Below, piece by piece: positions 63,801 to 64,000 of a stretch of DNA of 64,000 nucleotides. Under the pieces are notes generated by a model, which saw only the letters and a list, made by a program, of their open reading frames with translations, did not search any database and had not been told where the DNA came from. The position numbers and the translations under genes were made by a program. Origin of the DNA: Cornus controversa (Eukaryota; Streptophyta; Magnoliopsida; Cornales; Cornaceae); NCBI GenBank assembly GCA_026545225.1, contig CM048853.1, forward strand, positions 43,292,755-43,356,754. Direction: 5' to 3'. The first letter of the stretch is position 1. Every line of letters begins with the position of its first letter.

Positions 63801-64000
63801 GCAGGCACATACCTTGAAAGACAAAACAACACCAGGTTCCAAAACTGCTCCGGACTTCATTAGCACCCCATCACATACTATTGCATGCCTCAGCTTACAG
63901 CCGTCCTCAATGGTTACATTATCCCATATATAACAACCCTCTATTAAAACATTTGGTCCAATAGTACAACCTTTGCCGATAACTGAATTCGAAAGTCTAG
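12832..64000 (-). CDS. EIF2B5: translation initiation factor eIF2B subunit epsilon, C-terminal half (ten exons, 5' part outside window)
   Basis: On the minus strand, exons in transcript order are 63813-64000 (continues beyond the window), 50293-50422, 41928-42007, 40703-40960, 40550-40626, 39485-39576, 25242-25324, 20509-20580, 14889-15014 and 12832-12867, ending in TGA at 12834-12832. Phases match at every GT-AG junction and give 379 residues. The first exon carries left-handed beta-helix hexapeptides ([35 protein letters not shown]). Then come [10 protein letters not shown], the acidic linker, the conserved [19 protein letters not shown], and the HEAT-like W2/eIF5C catalytic domain ending [11 protein letters not shown]. 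In the family this domain drives GDP/GTP exchange on eIF2 and binds eIF2-beta through acidic/aromatic boxes. The N-terminal nucleotidyltransferase-like half should lie to the right. No stop or frameshift is seen. The oddity is size: introns of about 14.2, 13.4, 8.3 and 5.5 kb filled with transposons. Confidence 0.96.
12868..14888. other. eIF2B-epsilon last intron (2.0 kb)
   Basis: Very AT-rich, without a recognisable transposon or open frame of coding character. Confidence 0.6.
14889..15014 (-). CDS. EIF2B5: eIF2B-epsilon exon, W2 domain with ILNWASEKE motif
   Basis: Forty-two codons, [20 protein letters not shown] then [20 protein letters not shown] and IQ. The acidic/Trp motif belongs to the eIF2-beta-binding part of the W2 domain. 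Donor CAA|GTAAGC. Confidence 0.96.
16283..18480 (-). pseudogene. LINE ORF1 relic (DUF4283-type) antisense to the window, sense to the host gene
   Basis: Read on the minus strand, the segment at 18281-17778 has the DUF4283 pattern of plant L1-type ORF1 proteins. A central Leu-Pro-Leu-His-Leu is followed by [20 protein letters not shown] and an ITVKEGG-like strand. Degenerate continuation is seen down to about 16283. There is no reverse transcriptase, so this is a 5' fragment. Boundaries are approximate. It lies in the 5.5-kb intron between the exons at 20509 and 15014. The same ORF1 family is present in the larger LINE at 43.9 kb. Confidence 0.65.
18665..18833 (-). mobile_element. Au-family SINE with 16-bp target duplication
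   Basis: On the minus strand it reads GGTGCGATGACAAGTGCC, then GGTTCGAGACTTGG (B box), CAGCCTCTCC, GGGGTAAGGCTAGCC and GAGCCTTGTGCACTGG, which is the plant Au SINE consensus layout, with a short T-rich tail. It is flanked by perfect 16-base direct repeats AGATTAGAAAGAAGAA at 18649-18664 and 18834-18849. Confidence 0.9.
18850..20508. other. eIF2B-epsilon intron sequence without recognisable features
   Basis: AT-rich intronic DNA. Short open frames here have no domain or codon pattern that I can support. Confidence 0.5.
20509..20580 (-). CDS. EIF2B5: eIF2B-epsilon exon, W2 domain
   Basis: Twenty-four codons, [20 protein letters not shown] then LFVQ, with phase-0 borders (ATTACAG acceptor, CAG|GTATAT donor). 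Confidence 0.95.
20581..24984. other. eIF2B-epsilon intron, no gene seen
   Basis: This 4.4 kb carries no recognisable gene. The piece 21640-22330 has a CCCCCGC-containing, LTR-like base composition but no repeats or termini that I can define. GA and TA microsatellites occur at about 23741-23758 and 23800-23812. Confidence 0.45.
24998..25109 (+). mobile_element. tRNA-derived SINE with 13-bp target duplication
   Basis: It has an A-box-like TTAGTTCAGATGGT and a B box GTTCGAGCC with tRNA-like spacing, then a T/G-rich body. It is flanked by ACAAACTTAGAAG (24985-24997) and ACAAACTCAGAAG (25110-25122), 12 of 13 identical. It sits only about 130 bases from the 25242 exon border. Confidence 0.85.
25242..25324 (-). 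CDS. EIF2B5: eIF2B-epsilon exon, W2 domain
   Basis: Reads (S)[18 protein letters not shown] then HYMPSLDEE. Acceptor TTCTTGCAG, donor GAG|GTGGGT. The phase fits the exon 14.2 kb upstream. Confidence 0.95.
25544..26187 (-). mobile_element. probable LTR (solo) with TATA box and heat-shock-element-like motifs
   Basis: On the minus strand the segment begins TGTTACATAC and ends CCAAGTCCGTGACA, i.e. TG...CA. It has a TATA box (GCCTATATAAGG, around 25788-25797) placed as in an LTR promoter, followed by a leader-like sequence. Upstream of the TATA are TTCTAGAA at 25861, 25874 and 25938 and GAATGTTC at 26061, which match paired heat-shock-element half sites. No flanking internal domain, and I could not find a matching target duplication, so the LTR call is from architecture only. 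Confidence 0.5.
26342..26428 (+). mobile_element. 3' half of an Au-family SINE
   Basis: AAAATGGGTGTAAAGCTTGC, GACATCCACCTCTCCC, CAAGCGGGAGCTTTGTGC and ACTGAGTACGACCTT match the 3' half of the Au SINE seen at 18665-18833, here in the opposite orientation. The tRNA-like head is missing. Confidence 0.7.
26462..26581 (-). mobile_element. tRNA-derived SINE with 18-bp target duplication
   Basis: The minus strand shows an A-box-like ATTAGCTCTGTTGGTA and a B box GGGTTCGAGCCCC, then a GTGTGTGTGAG-rich body and a pyrimidine/purine tail. Flanks GGTAACCATCAGTCATCT (26444-26461) and GGTAACCATCAGTCTTCT (26582-26599) differ at one base. It is the same SINE family as 24998-25109, in opposite orientation. 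Confidence 0.85.
26624..29021 (-). mobile_element. internally deleted Ty1-copia retrotransposon with short LTRs
   Basis: LTRs are 26624-26787 (3') and 28862-29021 (5'), each about 160 bp and beginning TGTTA on the minus strand. The primer-binding site TGGTATCAGAGC (28861 downward) lies directly next to the 5' LTR, matching initiator tRNA-Met. A G-rich polypurine tract (minus strand of 26788-26815) abuts the 3' LTR. ATAAT occurs on both sides (26619-26623 and 29022-29026) as the 5-bp target duplication. The coding part is only the C-terminal pol. Length is 2398 bp, about half an autonomous element, with gag, protease and most of integrase missing. Confidence 0.92.
27036..28363 (-). pseudogene. 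copia pol remnant (integrase-RT linker, reverse transcriptase, RNase H)
   Basis: Minus-strand pieces in order are a Ser/Pro-rich linker (28363-28046), the RT entry ([20 protein letters not shown] then [11 protein letters not shown] and GCRW, 27958-27764), the catalytic [11 protein letters not shown] and copia RT core (about 27800-27290), and RNase H ([20 protein letters not shown], 27233-27036). About 100 residues between the GCRW and YVDD motifs are absent: the frame jumps at a GTAGATGGTCGTG junction. Several stops and shifts separate the pieces. It is non-functional. Confidence 0.85.
29241..29853. mobile_element. Mutator-like MITE inserted in the LINE
   Basis: Termini CTAAGAAGCATGGACAC (left) and CTAAGAAGCACGGGCAC (reverse complement of right) form an inverted repeat. 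The 9-base flanks GCGCATGTC (29232-29240) and GCCTATGTC (29854-29862) match at 7 of 9, and removing the element rejoins the LINE sequence. A 9-bp duplication is typical of Mutator-like elements. It encodes no transposase. A related but one-ended copy occurs at about 46049. Confidence 0.75.
30496..30745 (+). mobile_element. TRIM solo LTR inside the LINE
   Basis: A 250-bp segment starting TGTAGTAACCC and ending GGGGTATTACA is highly similar, in opposite orientation, to both LTRs of the TRIM at 35072-35606. It shares CTCAATCCCACATCGCCTGG, GGATGTGCTTATATG and GAGGCCTTTTGGGGTAAA. The LINE reading resumes on either side (GTGGATAGC before, GCCGAG after). No second LTR or internal part is present here. 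Confidence 0.82.
30875..31274 (-). repeat. copia 3' LTR (about 400 bp)
   Basis: The minus strand begins TTATTAGGAATTGCGTC directly after the purine-rich CCAAGGTGGAGA, and ends GGGGATTAATTCCCAACA. The part 30875-31135 is repeated with about 90% identity at 33421-33690. Confidence 0.8.
31275..33400 (-). pseudogene. copia gag and protease remnant
   Basis: From the right on the minus strand: a gag start [21 protein letters not shown], the UBN2-type gag core ([34 protein letters not shown]), a CCHC zinc knuckle ([13 protein letters not shown]), and the protease segment ([19 protein letters not shown]). The protease continues past the 31781-32577 insertion as [20 protein letters not shown]. Integrase, RT and RNase H are missing. 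Multiple stops. Confidence 0.85.
31781..32577. mobile_element. Mutator-like TIR element inside the copia protease
   Basis: Ends CATAGTTGTTAAAGGC and (reverse complement) ATAGTTGTCAAAGGC are inverted repeats. The 9-base flanks are GATTTTGTT (31772-31780) and GATTTTGAT (32578-32586). The copia protease frame continues on the two sides. The first 90 bases closely match the reverse complement of about 37760-37866, so at least two family members are present. Non-coding, A-rich interior. Confidence 0.78.
33421..33700 (-). repeat. partial copia 5' LTR
   Basis: The segment is about 90% identical to 30875-31135 (AGCAAATCGCTTAATCCAC, TTATTTCAATATAAAGATTA, TTCTCAACCTCACC), ends in the same CCCAACA on the minus strand, and is followed by the gag start. 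Its outer (U3) part is replaced by unrelated sequence. Confidence 0.78.
34199..34672 (+). repeat. plus-strand copia LTR
   Basis: It starts TGTTGGGAATTGTGACTC right after the polypurine tract CCAAGGTGGAGA and ends TTGTTGCAACA at the AGTTC target duplication. Its first 150 bases resemble the minus-strand LTR start at 31274, so it belongs to a related family. Confidence 0.65.
34678..34830 (+). pseudogene. LINE fragment, part 2 (3' end)
   Basis: Continues the LINE interrupted at 30874: TTTATTCTTTTG, then ATTGTTAATC..GTGGATAG and CTCTTGGGAGTGCTCCCGTC, TTGAGCAACTTTATTATTTC. This matches the 3' ends of the LINEs at 58.5 and 63.1 kb. No clear poly(A). Confidence 0.65.
35016..35063. repeat. G-rich homopolymer tract
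   Basis: It has runs of 9, 7 and 20 G on the + strand (the longest at 35038-35057) and directly abuts the truncated end of the TRIM. It could form G-quadruplexes; it is also a place where assembly or sequencing errors are likely. Confidence 0.85.
35072..35606 (-). mobile_element. TRIM retrotransposon with a 69-bp internal region
   Basis: The 5' LTR is 35360-35606 (247 bp; minus strand TGTGGTGACCC...GGGTCGTTACA). The primer-binding site TGGTATCAGAGCCGGAC (35357-35341, minus) follows two bases later. A purine stretch CTAGGGGGGTGGAT precedes the 3' LTR, 35072-35290, which lacks its last ~28 bases at a G-tract. The whole internal region is only about 69 bases and non-coding. The LTRs are over 90% alike. 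This is a terminal-repeat retrotransposon in miniature. Confidence 0.88.
36196..37866. mobile_element. candidate Mutator-like element with captured gene-like sequence
   Basis: The left end (ATAGTTGTTAAGGAGTGC) and the right end (reverse complement CATAGTTGTTAAAGGCTC) are inverted and belong to the family of the element at 31781-32577. The interior is partly a nested TRIM (36313-36662). The rest (36780-37340) looks like a gene 5' end, with a CT-rich leader, a CCG|GTAAGC donor, a long T-rich stretch and ATATTAG followed by ATGCCTAGCGATAGTAAG. No clear target duplication. The single-element interpretation is inference. Confidence 0.4.
36313..36662 (-). mobile_element. second TRIM-like element, nested
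   Basis: LTR-like copies at 36313-36422 and 36573-36662 share GATCCAACC, GGTG(G)TACTAACACCCA and CCTTATATGCCCAAGAT. On the minus strand a primer-binding site TGGTATCGGAGCGGGCCC (36568 downward) lies next to the right copy. GCGCGC flanks both sides, and deleting the element rejoins CAGGCGCGCCTATT. The LTRs are only about 100 bp and the internal part is non-coding. Confidence 0.75.
37867..39484. other. eIF2B-epsilon intron, no gene seen
   Basis: AT-rich, with an 18-base C homopolymer at 38606-38623. No coding or transposon signature recognised. Confidence 0.5.
39485..39576 (-). CDS. EIF2B5: eIF2B-epsilon exon, W2 domain
   Basis: Reads (R)[19 protein letters not shown] and on through ALDMPHSSS, ending with one base before GTAAGT. 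It is followed downstream by the 14.2-kb intron. Confidence 0.95.
39757..40056. repeat. tandem duplication, period 150 bp, two copies
   Basis: ATGAGGACAG begins units at 39761 and 39911. The copies are about 93% identical, including TTTGATTTGGCGCAACAGAG and AGCACCAAATAGGATAAAG. It lies 180 bases upstream (minus strand) of the exon 39485-39576, within the intron. Confidence 0.9.
40550..40626 (-). CDS. EIF2B5: eIF2B-epsilon exon, start of W2/HEAT domain
   Basis: Reads [20 protein letters not shown] and on to EVNSL, ending in two bases of an Arg codon before GTATGC. The next exon supplies the third base. Confidence 0.95.
40703..40960 (-). CDS. EIF2B5: eIF2B-epsilon exon with the conserved GAGYIWSL...EEEWRHS block
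   Basis: Eighty-six codons with phase-0 borders. It carries the family block [19 protein letters not shown] followed by [13 protein letters not shown], then an acidic Asp-rich linker ([12 protein letters not shown]). Confidence 0.96.
41862..41879. repeat. C homopolymer, 18 bases
   Basis: Eighteen C followed by an A-run, 49 bases downstream (minus strand) of the exon 41928-42007. Confidence 0.9.
41928..42007 (-). CDS. EIF2B5: eIF2B-epsilon linker exon
   Basis: Reads (S)[18 protein letters not shown]...WAASE. The acceptor is GTGCAG and the donor GAG|GTTAGC. It starts in phase 1 (two bases) and ends in phase 0. Confidence 0.92.
42918..43310 (-). repeat. possible LTR with tandem 79-bp U3 repeats
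   Basis: On the minus strand an ACATATAAATACCCC TATA-like box (about 42995-43009) follows tandem units (AGCTAATATC at 43121, 43200 and 43279, period 79). The sequence then leads into TTAATTCTCATAAATCCC. This resembles LTR promoter architecture. No partner LTR or target duplication was found, so only the tandem repeat is certain. Confidence 0.4.
43121..43290. repeat. tandem repeat, period 79 bp
   Basis: Two full units and a partial third, nearly identical (AGGGAGCTGTCTAACATAGC in each), with a diverged copy just to the left. Confidence 0.88.
43428..43623. repeat. tandem duplication, period 98 bp, two copies
   Basis: GGGATTTTTGAAAATTAGAT at 43433 and 43531 begins two units that differ by about one base over 98 bases. 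Very recent duplication. Confidence 0.9.
43872..44600 (+). pseudogene. LINE ORF1 (DUF4283-type) remnant
   Basis: Starts [18 protein letters not shown]; a degenerate continuation in shifted frames has [19 protein letters not shown] and [16 protein letters not shown]. It is the same family as the minus-strand ORF1 relic at 16.3-18.5 kb. Confidence 0.6.
44808..45019 (+). mobile_element. tRNA-derived SINE inside the LINE, 15-bp target duplication
   Basis: It has an A-box-like TGGCTCTAGTGGT and a B box GGTTCAACTCC. It then has ACCACCCCTCGCGG and ends in GATAACCTAGTTATCG rather than a poly(A). AAATAATGGGATTGG at 44793-44807 and 45020-45034 is a perfect 15-bp duplication. It is a different SINE family from the Au type. 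Confidence 0.85.
46049..46510. mobile_element. Mutator-type fragment related to 29241-29853
   Basis: GAAAGCATGGACACAAACAC and GGGTACGACACG match the left end of the MITE at 29241, followed by AT-rich sequence of similar type. I could not find a right terminal repeat, so the limit is where LINE sequence resumes. Confidence 0.5.
46500..49400 (+). pseudogene. LINE ORF2 remnant (endonuclease, RT, zf-RVT)
   Basis: Endonuclease pieces [20 protein letters not shown] and GGGFNVI are followed by LDRF-type and SDHS-like remnants. RT shows [38 protein letters not shown] and [14 protein letters not shown]. The C-terminal part has [35 protein letters not shown] and MIEAWRGY. Stops occur throughout. Confidence 0.85.
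50293..50422 (-). CDS. EIF2B5: eIF2B-epsilon exon, end of beta-helix and acidic linker
   Basis: It starts [18 protein letters not shown], continues through [11 protein letters not shown], and ends with one base of a split Ser codon at CCAT|GTAAAC. The split codon is completed exactly by the next exon at 42007. Confidence 0.95.
50423..51185. other. start of the 13.4-kb eIF2B-epsilon intron (3' side), no gene seen
   Basis: AT-rich; two diverged copies of a roughly 330-base unit are visible (ACACATAATTTTCAAATACC near 50620 and AAAATCAAATATCACTTTTC near 50960; AGTTGGTTCAATTCTCAAGA and AGTTGGTGCAATTCTCAAGA at about 50708 and 51057). Confidence 0.5.
51186..53336 (+). mobile_element. probable long LTR (about 2.15 kb), gypsy-like or LARD-like
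   Basis: It starts TGTAAAACCTCAG and ends GGGGTGACA, followed by GCTTGGTATCA, a tRNA-Met-type primer-binding site. A short remnant runs on to a second GCGTGACA at 53441-53448. Flanks GAGTT (51181-51185) and AAGTT (53449-53453) differ at one base. No second LTR and no coding domain. Called from terminal motifs and PBS position only. Confidence 0.5.
53454..54534. other. intronic DNA, no gene seen
   Basis: AT-rich with a T-run at about 53519-53531 and a short C/A-rich patch near 53590. No recognisable element. Confidence 0.5.
54535..55420 (-). pseudogene. LINE 3' fragment (C-terminal domain), minus strand
   Basis: On the minus strand it shows [20 protein letters not shown], then [37 protein letters not shown] and IDAWGGC, the same C-terminal LINE domain as on the plus strand at 57.9-58.3 kb. 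Several frameshifts; 5' truncated; no poly(A) visible. Confidence 0.82.
55515..55826 (+). repeat. copia LTR followed by a primer-binding site
   Basis: Starts TGTTAGGAGAAGG, has a TATA-like ACATATATAAAAGC, and ends CTAACCCAACA. TCAAG then TGGTATCAGAG (55832 on) is the tRNA-Met PBS. A leader and a broken gag start (ATGACATCTGAAACTCAAAC, 55954) follow to about 56100. Confidence 0.75.
56276..57370 (+). CDS. LINE reverse transcriptase, open for 364 codons (transposon)
   Basis: The open part carries [58 protein letters not shown] and [20 protein letters not shown], all conserved blocks of plant L1-type RT. The catalytic YxDD reads [12 protein letters not shown], with Pro where the family nearly always has Ala. 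The first ~10 codons are in a wrong frame because of a small deletion near 56300-56320, so the listed start is not a real one. It ends at a TGA created by the 19-bp duplication. The endonuclease is missing, so it is not autonomous. Confidence 0.8.
   Translation: MVLMVSRWPSCISEFHSAGIFEKSLNASFIALIPKKGGAVDAKDFRPISLVGAIYKLFAKILTNRLKRVLDVVISDTQNSFMGGRQILDSVLIASECVEARIRSSMPRIVCKLDIEKAYDHVSWDFLLYMLERMKFGSKWRRWIYHCISTVRFSVLVNGSPIGFFPSSRGLRQGDPLSSFLFIIVMEAFSKMMKRAEDLGIIRGFQVGREPNRLVVSHLLYPDDTIVFCDAREDQLRNLKYILICFQAVSGLKISIEKSMLVPIGAIEGIHEIANILGCGVGSFPTSYLGMPLGASSRMVSIWDTVIEWFERRLAGWKKQYLSTGGRITLMKSTLSNLPTYYMSLFSMPISVVKRLERIQSKFL
57359..57396 (+). repeat. 19-bp direct duplication that splits the LINE ORF
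   Basis: AAGTTTCTGTGAGCCGATT is followed at once by AAGTTTCTGTGGGCCGGTT. The first copy supplies the TGA stop, and 19 extra bases shift the frame. The reading frames before and after differ by exactly this amount. Confidence 0.9.
57438..58367 (+). CDS. LINE ORF2 C-terminal domain, open for 309 codons (transposon)
   Basis: Contains [41 protein letters not shown], then [40 protein letters not shown] and [19 protein letters not shown] (zf-RVT, with Tyr replacing the last Cys). It continues the RT frame once the 19-bp duplication is discounted. The role in the family is not enzymatically defined; it is a nucleic-acid-binding C-terminus. Confidence 0.8.
   Translation: MCFPIQKGGLGIRRLDMFNKALLGKWLWRFGGEISRLWRRVVASRSGEGVGGWWSMESTLPMGVGVWKCIQKGWDEFSKHIRFRVRNGRHIRFWKDTWCGETSLARRFPSLFMIASNRQALVVDCYHLDNGSLTWDVQFRRAFHDWELPEVAEFLALLYSQVVEGEGMDEMVWLGSKGGTFEVRSYYRNLLDFTGPVFPWKAIWKTKAPLKVAFFTWTDVLGKILTINNLRRRGRIITNWYSMCKRSEETVDHLLLHYLVARDVWYMFLVAFGIVWVIPSSTTNMIEAWRGCTVDSRVREVWRATPLCL
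58614..58738 (+). other. protein-like open segment of unknown origin between two LINE pieces
   Basis: After the poly(A) of the preceding LINE, about 40 codons read [20 protein letters not shown], then [18 protein letters not shown]. They run straight into LINE sequence ([16 protein letters not shown]) in the same frame. The segment does not resemble any LINE region seen elsewhere in the window. It could be a transduced exon or retrogene scrap. Origin not recognised. Confidence 0.4.
58739..59549 (+). pseudogene. LINE C-terminal fragment, plus strand
   Basis: Reads [15 protein letters not shown], then frameshifted pieces ([49 protein letters not shown], [13 protein letters not shown]). It breaks off where the minus-strand LINE begins. 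Confidence 0.8.
59550..60290 (-). pseudogene. LINE 3' fragment, minus strand, with poly(A)
   Basis: On the minus strand it has AFFG-type remnants, [17 protein letters not shown] and CVCARETRS, and then [19 protein letters not shown]. It ends with a run of A (T-run at 59551-59561 on the + strand) after ACAATCTTACATAT. It is inserted tail-first into the plus-strand fragment, giving an inverted pair. Confidence 0.82.
60479..60755. repeat. inverted repeat, 128-bp arms, 21-bp loop
   Basis: Left arm 60479-60606 is a reverse complement of right arm 60628-60755 with about 90% identity (GGTGCATATTCACTTATTAT against ATAATAAGTGAATATGCACC). The right arm is the native RTE endonuclease sequence leading into ISEYAPQ, so the left arm is the inverted extra copy. 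Confidence 0.93.
61593..61656 (+). mobile_element. 64-bp LINE 3' stub with perfect 20-bp target duplication
   Basis: TTGGGACGCGTCCCCCGTTT, GGGCACCTTTATATGATATC and TTTACTTATCAAAAAAG match the last bases of the L1-type LINEs plus their A-tail. AAATAGCTATTTACAAATTG occurs at 61573-61592 and 61657-61676. Removing the stub restores the RTE frame region. Confidence 0.9.
62701..63143 (+). pseudogene. LINE 3' fragment with poly(A)
   Basis: Reads [40 protein letters not shown] and [20 protein letters not shown], then CTCTTGTGCGCGCTTTAATG, TATTACTTATCC and A12. It is 5' truncated and fused to the RTE remnant at about 62700. Confidence 0.85.
63452..63560 (-). mobile_element. tRNA-derived SINE-like element
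   Basis: On the minus strand an A-box-like ATTAGCTTGAGCTGTA, a B box GGGTTCTAGTCCC and a tail of A (T-run at 63449-63459 on +) show a SINE layout. TTTTACAA and CTTTACAA flanks are only a weak target-duplication candidate. It lies 250 bases from the 63813 exon border. Confidence 0.6.
63813..64000 (-). CDS. EIF2B5: eIF2B-epsilon exon with beta-helix repeats (partial at window edge)
   Basis: Sixty-two codons read [11 protein letters not shown]...[10 protein letters not shown] and end in phase 0 at a GTATGT donor. The Ile-Gly-x-x-x-x hexapeptide rhythm is the left-handed beta-helix of the eIF2B gamma/epsilon family. Confidence 0.95.

Noticed and set aside
847..64000. CRISPR array, operon, prophage or bacterial defence system
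   Set aside because: The sequence is eukaryotic with introns throughout; the direct repeats present are tandem duplications or transposon ends, without regular spacers.

Overview
This is plant nuclear DNA, probably from a woody core eudicot with a repeat-rich genome. The evidence is split genes with GT-AG introns, AT-rich non-coding DNA, and plant-type transposons: Ty1-copia, TRIM, L1- and RTE-type LINEs, Au and other tRNA-derived SINEs, and Mutator-like TIR elements. The species cannot be fixed from the sequence. The only protein-coding host genes I can support are four.

Layout: (1) bases 1-846 hold the 3' end of an unrecognised host gene on the + strand. (2) 3020-6854 (+) is a complete eight-coding-exon NOP58 gene, the box C/D snoRNP core protein, with a 5'UTR intron and a promoter carrying a site II (TGGGCC) and a telo-box motif. 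(3) 9056-9723 (+) is a two-exon gene for a 65-residue Pro/Gly/Cys-rich peptide, too short and too split to show as a long ORF. (4) From 12832 to beyond the right edge (- strand) lies the C-terminal half of the gene for the eIF2B epsilon subunit (catalytic subunit of the eIF2 guanine nucleotide exchange factor). Its last ten exons are here, only about 1.14 kb of coding sequence spread over more than 51 kb. Reading frame and splice sites join perfectly across all nine introns.

Almost everything else lies in the eIF2B-epsilon introns, three of which are very large (about 14.2 kb, 13.4 kb and 7.9-8.3 kb class, plus one of 5.5 kb). Intron 15015-20508 holds an antisense LINE ORF1 relic and an Au SINE with a perfect 16-bp target duplication. 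Intron 25325-39484 holds an LTR-like segment with heat-shock-element-like motifs, a delimited 2.4-kb internally deleted copia element with ATAAT target duplication, and a LINE that was invaded by a Mutator-like MITE, a TRIM solo LTR and a 3.8-kb composite copia block that itself carries a Mutator-like element. It also holds two TRIM elements and a tandem duplication close to the next exon. Intron 42008-50292 holds a nearly full-length but decayed L1-type LINE (about 43.9-49.7 kb) invaded by a SINE. Intron 50423-63812 holds a probable long LTR, a copia LTR, at least five LINE pieces in both orientations, and an RTE-clade LINE containing a 128-bp-arm palindrome and a 64-bp LINE stub with a perfect 20-bp target duplication.

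The functional host genes share a theme (ribosome biogenesis through NOP58, translation initiation through eIF2B-epsilon), but nothing shows they are co-regulated: they are neighbours transcribed toward each other, with the small Cys-rich gene between them. I found no CRISPR array, tRNA gene, rRNA gene or convincing novel multi-gene system. The most distinctive content is the nested transposon archaeology inside a transcribed essential gene.
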